From Geobacter sp. UBA6169 (GTDB lineage: Bacteria > Desulfobacterota > Desulfuromonadia > Geobacterales > Pseudopelobacteraceae): a stretch of 25,453 nt of DNA. The notes beneath the pieces are model-generated. The model was not told where the DNA came from. It searched no databases and saw only the letters and a list, made by a program, of their open reading frames with translations. A program made the position numbers and the translations under genes. Positions 14,024 to 21,440 of the stretch are shown here, one piece after another; position 1 is the stretch's first letter, and each line of letters opens with the position of its first letter. The stretch covers positions 1 through 25,453 of the forward strand of contig DIUB01000220.1 in assembly GCA_002422265.1 (NCBI GenBank). Direction: 5' to 3'.

Positions 14024-14896
14024 ATGTTAACCTTCCCGGCATACAATTCGTCTCCTGCATCAGATCCGTGCAGCTACAACTTTGAACGCTGCAAGCTGTG
14101 CGGTGCAGAGACTGCCCATCCCACGTATCTGCTCAAGAAGACAACGGTCTATGCCTGTCCGGTGTGTGACTTCCATTATATCAACTATCTGGATGATCTG
14201 CCGCCTGTAGTACCTGATGAAATCCTGCAGCCCATTGACCACAAATCCAGGAACTACATTGAAGCATGTCTCCCGGCGAATGAACTGCAGCATCGCATAA
14301 ATCTGCAGCTTGTCAAATGCCAGACTCCCCTGTCCGGTAAGCAGTGCCTTGATATCGGTGCCGGAGCCGGACTCTTTGCACACCTGCTGGCTGAAACAGG
14401 TGCCGTGGTGCAGGGAATTGAGCCGCAGGTGATTTTTAGGGCCTTTGCCCGTGAAAAATTCGGCATTGAGCTGCGTGGCGAGACCGTTGATGCACGCTGC
14501 TGGCAGCAGAGCTTTCGTGCTTTTTTTGATCTGGTGACCCTCTGGGATGTGTTTGAGCATGTCAATTTTCCTGCTGAGCTGCTGCAGCAGGCTGCCAACC
14601 TGATCAAGCCGGGCGGACTGCTTGTTCTGGACACCCCACGCCGTGATGCGCTCTACTACCGGATCAGTGAGTGGTCATATCGTTTGAGTCGCGGAGCCAA
14701 CCCGCTTTTCCTTGAGACGCTCTACTCGCCACTCCCGTTTCGTCACAAGCAGATCTTTACGCTTTCTCAGCTGCTGCAGCTTGTGGAGCGATCCGGTTTT
14801 TCGGTACTTGCCATCAACAGCTCTGTGCTGCGGATGCACAACAAGATGGTACTGGTCTGCCGCAAGGAGGAACAACGACCGGAATCGGCTGGATAG
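14024..14896 (+). CDS. Zinc-ribbon class I SAM-dependent methyltransferase
   Basis: This 290-residue protein has an N-terminal zinc ribbon (CKLC at 23-26 and CPVC at 45-48). A type-11/12 methyltransferase domain follows, with the SAM-binding loop CLDIGAGAG (108-116), acidic residue region VVQGIEPQ and the post-motif LVTLWDVFEHV. The C-terminal part (LLVLDTPRRDALYYRISEW...) resembles methyltransferases of polysaccharide, lipid or secondary metabolite pathways. No neighbour gives a substrate. The ATG at 14024 is the first start giving the zinc ribbon a short lead; there is only a weak purine run upstream, consistent with a leaderless or near-leaderless message. It ends 18 bp before a strong inverted repeat shared with tyrS. 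Confidence 0.85.
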   Translation: MLTFPAYNSSPASDPCSYNFERCKLCGAETAHPTYLLKKTTVYACPVCDFHYINYLDDLPPVVPDEILQPIDHKSRNYIEACLPANELQHRINLQLVKCQTPLSGKQCLDIGAGAGLFAHLLAETGAVVQGIEPQVIFRAFAREKFGIELRGETVDARCWQQSFRAFFDLVTLWDVFEHVNFPAELLQQAANLIKPGGLLVLDTPRRDALYYRISEWSYRLSRGANPLFLETLYSPLPFRHKQIFTLSQLLQLVERSGFSVLAINSSVLRMHNKMVLVCRKEEQRPESAG

Positions 14897-14913
14897 CACC
14901 CCGAGCCAGAACA

Positions 14914-14949
14914 CGAAACCCCGTACAGCCACAGCCGTCCGGGGTTTCG
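14914..14949. terminator. Bidirectional terminator-like hairpin between convergent genes
   Basis: A perfect 10-bp inverted repeat, CGAAACCCCG (14914-14923) and CGGGGTTTCG (14940-14949), with a 16-nt loop, lies between the ends of the methyltransferase gene (+) and tyrS (-). Neither side has a clean U tract, so it may act weakly, act with Rho, or protect 3' ends. The AAAC/GTTT edge gives both strands a few U or A pairs at the stem base. Confidence 0.6.
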
Positions 14950-14971
14950 CACCTGTTAAAACGTTATTGGA

Positions 14972-16177
14972 TCAGGCGATCACAATCCTTACAAAACGAC
15001 GCTTGCCGATCTGCACAATGTATTCGCCGGCTGCAGTCAGCTCAAGGTTGACGTTACTGACTTTTTCATTGTTCAGCTTGACGCCGCTCTGGTCTATGGA
15101 ACGACGGGCCTCGCCGTTTGACTTGGTTAAGCCCGCCTCGGTCAGGGCTTTAACCAGTAACACCGGGCAGTCAGCTGCAGTGTAGCTGATCTGCGGCATC
15201 TCGTCCGGGATCTCGTTTTCCTTGAACCGCTTGACAAAGTTGTCTTCAGCCTGTTGTCCCTGACCGGCACCGTGGAAACGATCCACCAGCTCTCTTCCCA
15301 GCGCCTTTTTCGCGGCCATCGGGTGCAGCGAGCCATCGGCCAGCCCGGTTTTGATCTTTCCGATTGCAGCCAGGCTCTGATCGGAGAGCAGTTCGTAATA
15401 ACGCAGCATCAACCCGTCTGAAATGGACATGACCTTGCCGAAGATCTCGTCCGGCGATTCGCTGATGCCGATGTAGTTGCCCAGCGATTTCGACATCTTG
15501 TTGACGCCGTCCAGCCCTTCCAGCAGCGGCATGGTCAGCACGCACTGGGGGGGCTGCCCCCATTCCCGCTGCAGTTCACGCCCCATCAGCACGTTGAATT
15601 TCTGGTCCGTGCCGCCCAGCTCCACATCGGCCTTCATGGCCACCGAATCATAGCCCTGGATCAGCGGGTAGAGAAACTCATGGATCGCAATCGGTTGCTG
15701 GCCGGTGTAGCGCTTGTGAAAGTCGTCCCGCTCCAGCATCCGTGCCACGGTGTACTTGGAGGCCAGGGCAATCAGACCGCCGCAGCCCAGATCGTTCAGC
15801 CATGAGGAGTTGAAGACCACCTTGGTTTTTTCCGGGTCAAGGATCTTGAAGACCTGCTCCTTGTAGGTCTCGGCATTACGCAGGACATCCTCGCGGGTCA
15901 AGACCTTGCGGGTCTCGGACTTGCCGGTGGGGTCGCCGATCATGCCGGTGAAGTCACCGATCAGGAAATGGACGTCATGCCCCAACTGCTGGAACTGACG
16001 CAGTTTCTGGATCAGCACGGTATGTCCCAGGTGCAGGTCCGGCGCGGTGGGGTCAAAGCCGGCCTTGATGATCAGGGGCCGGCCGGTGGCCAGCTTGTCT
16101 TCCATCTCCTTCTCTACCAACAGTTCGACACAGCCGCGTTTGATCACGGCCATCTGTTCGGCAACGGTCATACTCAT
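14972..16177 (-). CDS. tyrS: Tyrosyl-tRNA synthetase
   Basis: This 401-residue class I aminoacyl-tRNA synthetase charges tRNA-Tyr. The HIGH motif is HLGH (49-52, in PDLHLGHTVLIQKL) and KMSKS is at 227-231 (NKMSKSLGN). The tyrosine pocket segment includes FLYPLIQGYDSVAMKADVELGGTDQKFN. The C-terminal S4-like RNA-binding domain occupies about 340-401 (EARRSIDQSGVKLNNEKV). Length and HLGH/KMSKS spacing fit the TyrZ-like branch rather than the E. coli type. The ATG has AGGAG upstream. The gene ends the minus-strand chain behind ymdB (19-bp gap) and is followed by the shared hairpin. I see no T-box or other leader element. Confidence 0.96.
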   Translation of the reverse strand: MSMTVAEQMAVIKRGCVELLVEKEMEDKLATGRPLIIKAGFDPTAPDLHLGHTVLIQKLRQFQQLGHDVHFLIGDFTGMIGDPTGKSETRKVLTREDVLRNAETYKEQVFKILDPEKTKVVFNSSWLNDLGCGGLIALASKYTVARMLERDDFHKRYTGQQPIAIHEFLYPLIQGYDSVAMKADVELGGTDQKFNVLMGRELQREWGQPPQCVLTMPLLEGLDGVNKMSKSLGNYIGISESPDEIFGKVMSISDGLMLRYYELLSDQSLAAIGKIKTGLADGSLHPMAAKKALGRELVDRFHGAGQGQQAEDNFVKRFKENEIPDEMPQISYTAADCPVLLVKALTEAGLTKSNGEARRSIDQSGVKLNNEKVSNVNLELTAAGEYIVQIGKRRFVRIVIA

Positions 16178-16196
16178 GGCACTACTCCTTCTCTAT

Positions 16197-16982
16197 TCAG
16201 CAAGCTACGTTAATCCGTTCTATACTAACTGCCTTACCGGTTGCGGTCTCTACCACGATCACCACGGCATTGATCCGCAGGTCCTTCTTGGGGATATCAA
16301 ATTTAACCGGCTGCTGGGTCAGAAAACGCTGAATCGCCTGATGTTTGTCAATGCCGATCACCGAATCAAAGGAGCCGGTCATACCCACATCACTGATGTA
16401 GGCCGTACCATTCGGCATGATCCGCTCATCAGCGGTCTGGACATGGGTATGGGTGCCGACCACTGCCGAGACCCGACCGTCCAGATACCAACCCAGCGCC
16501 GACTTTTCCGAGGTGGCCTCGGCATGGATATCCACCAGGATGATCGGCGTTTCCCGGCGCAACTGCTCCAGCTCTGCATCGGCAACCCGAAAAGGGCAGT
16601 CCAGATTCTTCATGTAGACCCGTCCCTCCAGATTCAGCACCCCCACCTTCACCCCACCCGGAGTCTCGATAACAGCTAAGCCCCGCCCCGGCGTACCGGG
16701 GGGATAATTGAGCGGCCTGATCAGCCGCTCTTCACGATCCAGATAGCCGCTGTTGTCTTTCTTGTCCCAGATATGATTACCGCTGGTCAGCAGGGAAATC
16801 CCCTGACGATACAGCTCGTTGGCGGTATCGGGTGTGATGCCGAAACCGCCGGCTGCGTTTTCTCCATTGGCAATGACAATATCAGCCCCGTGGCGGTCCA
16901 CCAGCCGGTGCAGCTCCCGGCTGATGGCACTGCGGCCGGGAGAGCCGACAATATCACCTATAAACAGAATCCTTACCGACAT
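16197..16982 (-). CDS. ymdB: YmdB-like metallophosphoesterase (TIGR00282 family)
   Basis: The protein is 261 residues with the dimetal phosphoesterase motifs GDIVGSPGR (9-17), NGENAAGG (39-46), SGNHIWDK (67-74), DIHAEATSEK and GTHTHVQTAD. In Bacillus and other bacteria this family hydrolyses 2',3'-cyclic nucleotides and genetically interacts with RNase Y. Here it lies directly after rny: the rny TAG is immediately followed by the ymdB ATG, with no gap. This is the conserved rny-ymdB order, supporting a shared role in RNA turnover or signalling. tyrS follows after 19 bp. Confidence in the family is high; the exact physiological substrate is not settled by the sequence. Confidence 0.93.
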   Translation of the reverse strand: MSVRILFIGDIVGSPGRSAISRELHRLVDRHGADIVIANGENAAGGFGITPDTANELYRQGISLLTSGNHIWDKKDNSGYLDREERLIRPLNYPPGTPGRGLAVIETPGGVKVGVLNLEGRVYMKNLDCPFRVADAELEQLRRETPIILVDIHAEATSEKSALGWYLDGRVSAVVGTHTHVQTADERIMPNGTAYISDVGMTGSFDSVIGIDKHQAIQRFLTQQPVKFDIPKKDLRINAVVIVVETATGKAVSIERINVAC

Positions 16983-18548
16983 CTAGCGGGCATACTCGGT
17001 AGCTCTTGTCTCACGGATAACATTAACCTTGATCATGCCCGGATAGGTCATCTCGCTCTCGATCTTCTTGGCAATATCACGGGCCAGCAGCACTGACTGA
17101 TCATCAGAGACCTTGTCGCTGGAGACCATCACCCGGATCTCACGACCGGCCTGGATGGCAAAGGAGCCCTGTACGCCGTCAAAGGAGGTGGCGATCCGCT
17201 CCAGGTCTTCCAGCCGTTTGACATAGGATTCCATCATCTCCCGTCGCGCACCGGGACGTGCGCCGGAAAGGGCGTCGGCGGCCTGCACCAGCACCGCCAG
17301 GATGGTTGATGGTTTTTCATCTTCATGGTGGGCAGCAATGGCATGGACAATTTTGGGAGATTCTCCATACTTGCGGGCAAGATCAGCACCGATGACCGCG
17401 TGGGAGCCTTCCACCTCGTGGTCAACCGCCTTGCCCAGATCGTGCAGCAGTCCGGCCCGCTTGGCCTGCTTGACGTTGATTCCCAGCTCCGCCGCCATGA
17501 TGCCGCACAAAAAGGCAACTTCAAGCGAATGCTGATAGACATTCTGGGTGTAGGAGGTACGATACTTGAGGCGGCCGATCAGCTTGAGGATCTCCGGGTG
17601 GATACCATGAACACCCAGGTCAAAGGCAGCCTGTTCACCAGCCTCCTTGATCGCCTTTTCAACCTCTTCTTCAGACTTTGAAACCACCTCTTCGATCCGA
17701 CCGGGATGAATGCGGCCATCGGCCAGCAATTTTTCCAGCGACAAGCGGGCAACCTCACGGCGAACCGGGTTGAAACCGGAGAGAATAACCGCCTCGGGGG
17801 TATCATCTATGATCAGATCAATACCGGTTGCAGCCTCCAGTGCCCGTATATTGCGTCCTTCACGACCAATAATCCGCCCTTTCATCTCGTCCGACGGCAA
17901 GGGGACAACCGAAACACACTTTTCTGAAACATACTCACCGGCATAGCGTTGAATCGCTGCGGCTATGATCTCCTTTGACTTCTTGTCGGCGGTTTCCCGT
18001 GCCTCTTCCTCAATCAGCTTGATCCGCTTGGCCGCATCATGCCGGGCCTCGCTCTCCATGGCCTCAATCAGAGTATTCTTGGCCTCTTCGGAAGACATAC
18101 CGGAAATCTGCTCCAGCCGGACGCGCTGTTCATCAACTGCTTTGGCAACCTGCTCCTCCTTTTGGACCAGCGCCTGTTCTTTAACGCTGACTGCCTGCTC
18201 TTTCTTGAGCAGGTCCATCTCCTTCTGGTCCACCAGGACCGCCTTCTTGTCCAGATGTTCTTCCTTCTGCTGAATCCGTTTTTCCTGACTCTGAATCTCC
18301 CGCTTCTTTTCCTTCAGTTCCCCTTCTGCTACTTCTTTTGCTTCAAGAGCTGCGTTCTTGGCTGTCAACTCCGCTTCTTTGGTAATGGTTTCCGCTTCCC
18401 TGCGGGCATCCTCTAAAACCTTTGCGGCCAGCTCTTCGGCCTGTGCCACCAATCCTTCCGTACTCTTGCGGCCAAAACGTGTACCTGCTACATACGCAAC
18501 ACCGGCAACGGCCACAATTACCAGCGCCATGACGATACTGGTTATCAT
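16983..18548 (-). CDS. rny: Ribonuclease Y
   Basis: The protein has 521 residues, the usual length. An N-terminal membrane anchor (about 1-21, MITSIVMALVIVAVAGVAYV) is followed by a long Lys/Glu/Gln coiled coil (about 30-205). The KH domain has GRIIGREGRN (224-233). The HD hydrolase domain includes H340, the HD pair 369-370 (LLHDLGKAVD), H383 and the AAHHED motif near 406-410. RNase Y is the membrane-bound endonuclease that begins decay of many mRNAs. The ATG has AGGAGG at good spacing. It is followed without gap by ymdB and preceded by fau (49 bp). No key residue is missing. Confidence 0.97.
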   Translation of the reverse strand: MITSIVMALVIVAVAGVAYVAGTRFGRKSTEGLVAQAEELAAKVLEDARREAETITKEAELTAKNAALEAKEVAEGELKEKKREIQSQEKRIQQKEEHLDKKAVLVDQKEMDLLKKEQAVSVKEQALVQKEEQVAKAVDEQRVRLEQISGMSSEEAKNTLIEAMESEARHDAAKRIKLIEEEARETADKKSKEIIAAAIQRYAGEYVSEKCVSVVPLPSDEMKGRIIGREGRNIRALEAATGIDLIIDDTPEAVILSGFNPVRREVARLSLEKLLADGRIHPGRIEEVVSKSEEEVEKAIKEAGEQAAFDLGVHGIHPEILKLIGRLKYRTSYTQNVYQHSLEVAFLCGIMAAELGINVKQAKRAGLLHDLGKAVDHEVEGSHAVIGADLARKYGESPKIVHAIAAHHEDEKPSTILAVLVQAADALSGARPGARREMMESYVKRLEDLERIATSFDGVQGSFAIQAGREIRVMVSSDKVSDDQSVLLARDIAKKIESEMTYPGMIKVNVIRETRATEYAR

Positions 18549-18597
18549 ATCGCCTCCTTCTCTCTATGTTAATCCGGCTTTCTGCCGGTTCCTGCTG

Positions 18598-19170
18598 CTA
18601 CGTGCCAACTCCTTCAATGGTAATCAGACGGCGTTCCGTCACAATATACTGCATGCTGATGTCGTGTCCTTCAACCGGAACCCGCTCAACCAGCTGAAAA
18701 TCATGGCAGAGACCCACCAGCGTTGTGTGTCTGCCCCGCTGACTCAGGCAGCGGTCATAGTACCCTTTGCCAAAACCGATCCGCTGTCCCTGCAGGTCAA
18801 AGGCCACCCCCGGCACCACGATCAGATCGACCTGCTCAAGCGGCATGAGGCTATGGGCAAGGCCCGGTTCGGGGATACTGTACGCGCCGCCGGCAAGCTG
18901 TTGCAGGTCCGTAACCAGCCGAAACTGCAACAAATTGTCTCTGATCTGCGGATACAGCACCTGTTTGCCCGCCGCCCGTGCCGCAGCAAACAGCAAGGCT
19001 GTGTCGATCTCCTGCTGTATCGGTGCATACAGGGCAACAACCGCTGCCTGCCGGAACGGTTCCAGCGTCATCAGACGCTCTTGGGCTGCGGTACTGGCAG
19101 TACGCCAGCAATCAAGCGACAATCCGCATCGCCGCGCAATCAACTCTGAACGAACAGCCCCCTTGGGCAT
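18598..19170 (-). CDS. fau: 5-formyltetrahydrofolate cyclo-ligase
   Basis: This 190-residue protein has the family hallmark GFGKGYYDR (132-140), plus VVALYAPIQQEIDT and LIVVPGVAFDLQGQR around the folate and nucleotide sites. It converts 5-formyl-THF to 5,10-methenyl-THF with ATP. The ATG at 19170 is preceded by GAGGG, which lies just beyond the proposed 3' stem of the 6S RNA, so the gene probably shares its transcript as in the E. coli ssrS-ygfA pair. rny follows after 49 bp. The N-terminal region is ordinary for the family, including a basic segment. Confidence 0.93.
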   Translation of the reverse strand: MPKGAVRSELIARRCGLSLDCWRTASTAAQERLMTLEPFRQAAVVALYAPIQQEIDTALLFAAARAAGKQVLYPQIRDNLLQFRLVTDLQQLAGGAYSIPEPGLAHSLMPLEQVDLIVVPGVAFDLQGQRIGFGKGYYDRCLSQRGRHTTLVGLCHDFQLVERVPVEGHDISMQYIVTERRLITIEGVGT

Positions 19171-19179
19171 GGCAAGCCC

Positions 19180-19375
19180 TCAAAGTATCGTTTCTATACG
19201 GTGCCGATGACCGGCGATCGCGGGTACTGCTTCAGGGAGGATGAACGGAGACGTTGCCGACTGACCGAAGTCATGCCGGACGCCGCTGGTTTCAAACCGG
19301 GGATATATACACCAGTGCAGGTATCAGCACGCAGTAACAGCTGCGGCAACTGAACAGGAAACAGATACTTCTGAT
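19180..19375 (-). ncRNA. ssrS: Probable 6S RNA
   Basis: The 220-bp gap between zapA and fau is the classical 6S RNA location. On the minus strand the ends pair: AAGTATC-(T bulge)-GTTTC at 19370-19358 with GAAACGATACTT at 19194-19183. This 12-bp closing stem encloses about 190 nt, the usual 6S size. Inside, CTGTTCA (19357-19351) pairs with TGAA-G-CAG (19234-19227), and GTTGCCG (19350-19344) pairs with CGGCAAC (19259-19253). Two small hairpins are a UUCG tetraloop (TGAC-TTCG-GTCA) and GCCG-GTCAT-CGGC on the 3' side. A TATATC -10 (19387-19382) overlapping the zapA stop fits a start near 19375. 6S RNA sequesters sigma-70 RNA polymerase by mimicking an open promoter. The exact ends, and how the central bubble opens, are inferred. 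Confidence 0.75.
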
Positions 19376-19389
19376 GCGTTGGATATATA

Positions 19390-19689
19390 TCAAGTCTCCC
19401 TGAAGAGACCGGGTGCTGCCAGAACCTGCTCCAGCCTGCTGATCAGCTGTCCAAGACGCGCATCGTTCTGCTGATCCGGTTGACAGCGGGACTGCAGATC
19501 AAGATATGCCTCGGCGAGATTCAACAATGCCAGTGTAACCACCAGCTGGGGATCGGCCGTGGTAAGCCGGCTCCGTATTGCCTCGACCTGTTCGTGAACA
19601 AACAGCTCTATCTGCTGCACCTTTTCCGGTTGCGCTGCACTGCGGACTGGTATCTCCCGCCCCAGCACCGTAACCAGATGGGCTTTCAT
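19390..19689 (-). CDS. zapA: Cell division protein ZapA
   Basis: The protein has 99 residues. The N-terminal ZapA segment (HLVTVLGREIPVRSAAQPEKVQQIELFVHEQVEAIRSR) is followed by a helix (LVVTLALLNLAEAYLDLQSR) and a charged coiled-coil end. VTVLGREIPVRS matches the family's start, and LALLNLAEAYL matches the conserved core used for FtsZ binding and tetramer formation. The gene lies 3 bp after the zapB-like stop, with the 6S promoter overlapping its end. The expected role is cross-linking FtsZ filaments in the Z ring. The zapA-6S-fau order is itself supporting evidence. Confidence 0.88.
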   Translation of the reverse strand: MKAHLVTVLGREIPVRSAAQPEKVQQIELFVHEQVEAIRSRLTTADPQLVVTLALLNLAEAYLDLQSRCQPDQQNDARLGQLISRLEQVLAAPGLFRET

Positions 19690-19692
19690 CTA

Positions 19693-19869
19693 TCAGACAC
19701 CTTCAAGCTTGCTGAGGATTGCGTCAACACGACCTTTCAGCCCTTCGCGTTCCTGGAGCAGCCGGGCATTTTCCTCAACAACCCGCTGATGTTCCTCCTG
19801 AAGTGCGGTATAACGACTGATAAGACTGCCTATTTTTTCTTCCAGGGTTTCAAAAAGTTCTGTATGCAT
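19693..19869 (-). CDS. zapB: ZapB-like small coiled-coil protein
   Basis: From the ATG at 19869 the product is 58 residues, nearly all coiled coil: MHTELFETLEEKIGSLIS... then QEEHQRVVEENARLLQERE. GGAGG precedes the ATG by seven bases. A longer reading to 19983 would run through the promoter region and has no coiled-coil character. Size, heptads and position immediately before zapA fit ZapB, which binds ZapA and organises the Z ring. Sequence identity in such short coiled coils is weak, so the name rests on length and context. A promoter lies 28 bp upstream of the start. Confidence 0.8.
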   Translation of the reverse strand: MHTELFETLEEKIGSLISRYTALQEEHQRVVEENARLLQEREGLKGRVDAILSKLEGV

Positions 19870-19896
19870 GCTGCTGCCTCCTTCTAAAGGCTGAAT

Positions 19897-19925
19897 AATG
19901 TATTGATTTTCTTCGACAAAGTCAA
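19897..19925 (-). promoter_or_regulatory. Sigma-70 promoter for zapB-zapA
   Basis: TTGACT (19925-19920), a 17-bp spacer and TACATT (19902-19897) lie in the 91-bp gap after ftsY. The predicted start near 19890 leaves about 20 nt before the zapB ATG, including its ribosome binding site. It could drive zapB-zapA and read into 6S-fau. Confidence 0.6.
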
Positions 19926-19960
19926 GACCCATTTGGGTTGCGGTCTCACTCCTCCGGTGG

Positions 19961-21028
19961 CTAGGGGGTCTGGAAGATGGCATCTACAAACTCCCGGGGA
20001 TCAAACTCCCGCAGGTCTTCGATACTTTCACCAACACCAATGAAACGTACCGGCAGGCCAAACTCATGCGAAACCGCCACCACGATCCCGCCCTTGGCAG
20101 TGCCGTCCAGCTTGGTAAGGACCAGGCCGGTAACACCGGCTGACTCCTTGAACAGCCGGGCCTGGGAGAGTGCGTTCTGACCGGTTGCACCATCCAGCAC
20201 CAGCAGGGTTTCATGGGGTGCCCCCGGAATCTCCCTGCCGATCACCCGGTGAATCTTCTTCATCTCCTCCATCAGATTGACCTTGGTATGCAGCCGACCG
20301 GCCGTATCGATGATCAGAAGCTCGGTTCCACGACTGAGGGCGGCCTTGCAGGCATCAAAGGCCACCGCCGATGGATCAGCCCCTTCCTGGTGTCGAATGA
20401 CGGCCACACCGGCCCGCTGTCCCCACACTTCCAGCTGTTCGGCAGCCGCCGCCCGGAAGGTATCACCGGCAGCCAGCAGAACCTTTTTCCCCTCGGAAGC
20501 ATACTTTGCCGCAAGCTTGCCGATGGTGGTGGTCTTGCCGACACCGTTCACCCCTACTACCAGCATCACAAACGGTACCGTGTCCCCGATTTTCAGCAGG
20601 TCATGGTGCGCATCCAGACGTTTCTGCAACTCCTCCTTCAAAGCAGTACGCAGTGCAGCTCCATCCTTCAGTTCGTTGCGAGACAGACGCTGCTCAAGGC
20701 TGCGGATCAGCTCTACCGTGGTCTTCACTCCGATATCCGAGGTGATCAGGATCTCTTCCAGCTCCTCCAGGGTGTTGGCATCAATCTCTTTTTTACCCAG
20801 CACCAGAGCGTCGATCCGCCCCACCAGTCCATCGGTCGTCTTTTTCAGCCCAGCCTTCAGACGATCAAAAAAACCCGGTTTTTTCTGCTCTTCAGCAGCC
20901 GGGACCATCACTGCAATCGCCGGGGGCTCTGCAGCCGGCACTGCCGGCTCTTCAGCGGTCGGCTGATTGTCGCCGCCGCTGATCTTGCGCAGCATCCCCT
21001 GAAAAAAACCTTTACGTTCTTCAGCCAT
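19961..21028 (-). CDS. ftsY: Signal recognition particle receptor FtsY
   Basis: From the ATG at 21028 the protein has 355 residues: a short acidic A region (1-50, EERKGFFQGMLRKI then Ala/Pro/Glu-rich), the N helical bundle (about 51-145) and the G domain. The G domain shows G1 GVNGVGKTTT (159-168), DTFRAAA (189-195), G3 DTAGR (241-245) and G4 TKLDGTAKGG (305-314). It docks SRP-bound ribosomes at the inner membrane. The start is chosen by AAGGAG five bases upstream and the family N-terminus. It overlaps the roadblock gene stop as TAATG. The upstream reading to 21094 lies in that gene in another frame. Confidence 0.97.
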   Translation of the reverse strand: MAEERKGFFQGMLRKISGGDNQPTAEEPAVPAAEPPAIAVMVPAAEEQKKPGFFDRLKAGLKKTTDGLVGRIDALVLGKKEIDANTLEELEEILITSDIGVKTTVELIRSLEQRLSRNELKDGAALRTALKEELQKRLDAHHDLLKIGDTVPFVMLVVGVNGVGKTTTIGKLAAKYASEGKKVLLAAGDTFRAAAAEQLEVWGQRAGVAVIRHQEGADPSAVAFDACKAALSRGTELLIIDTAGRLHTKVNLMEEMKKIHRVIGREIPGAPHETLLVLDGATGQNALSQARLFKESAGVTGLVLTKLDGTAKGGIVVAVSHEFGLPVRFIGVGESIEDLREFDPREFVDAIFQTP

Positions 21029-21384
21029 TACAGCTCCTTCTTCAACCTGGCAACGGCTGCAGCAAAATGTCGGCGGGCAACAGCCGTTACGCAAGGCCGT
21101 TCAACCTGTAATACCAGCGAATAGTCGGCATCAACCGCGCCGATCAGCAACACCTGATGCTGAGAGGTCACCATCACCTCTTCGATCTCTCCCCCCAGGT
21201 TATCGACGTGGGTCTCCCGCAGCCGGGCCAGTATAATCCCCTTATGGGCCGCCATAAAACGGATGTCATACGAGTCGCAGTGGCAGTACTCCTGTACGGC
21301 CTCCCCCTCCCAATCGACCACAATAGCCCCGATGGCCCGCGGCACGACATCGACCAACTCTTTCAGTATGGTTTGAAACGGCAT
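21028..21384 (-). CDS. Roadblock/LC7 (MglB-like) domain protein
   Basis: The protein has 118 residues and one roadblock/LC7 domain. It has the expected opening VPRAIGAIVVDWEGEAV, a central helix (MAAHKGIILARLRETHVDNLGG) and the beta pair EEVMVTSQHQVLLIGAVDADYSLVLQVE. Roadblock proteins bind Ras-like GTPases and include bacterial MglB GAPs. No MglA-like GTPase is adjacent. It sits between smc (56-bp gap) and ftsY, with its stop and the ftsY start sharing a base (TAATG), implying coupled translation. A GAGG lies six bases before the ATG. Its partner is unknown; an effect on FtsY is a hypothesis. Confidence 0.85.
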   Translation of the reverse strand: MPFQTILKELVDVVPRAIGAIVVDWEGEAVQEYCHCDSYDIRFMAAHKGIILARLRETHVDNLGGEIEEVMVTSQHQVLLIGAVDADYSLVLQVERPCVTAVARRHFAAAVARLKKEL

Positions 21385-21440
21385 GGCAACCCTCGTCTCA
21401 GTTATGCTGCAAACCGGTAATTCATACCAGATGCAGGCGC

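Noticed and set aside
18574..18588. CCGGC-TTTCT-GCCGG hairpin between fau and rny
   Set aside because: Only a 5-bp stem with no U tract; too weak to call a terminator or regulatory element.
18358..19149. Plus-strand open frame opposite fau and rny
   Set aside because: Antisense to two clear genes, spans the intergenic gap and carries no family motif.
20213..21124. Long plus-strand open reading frames opposite ftsY and the roadblock gene
   Set aside because: They are antisense to well-supported genes, lack ribosome binding sites and known motifs, and are rich in low-complexity Ser/Arg or Gln/Leu.
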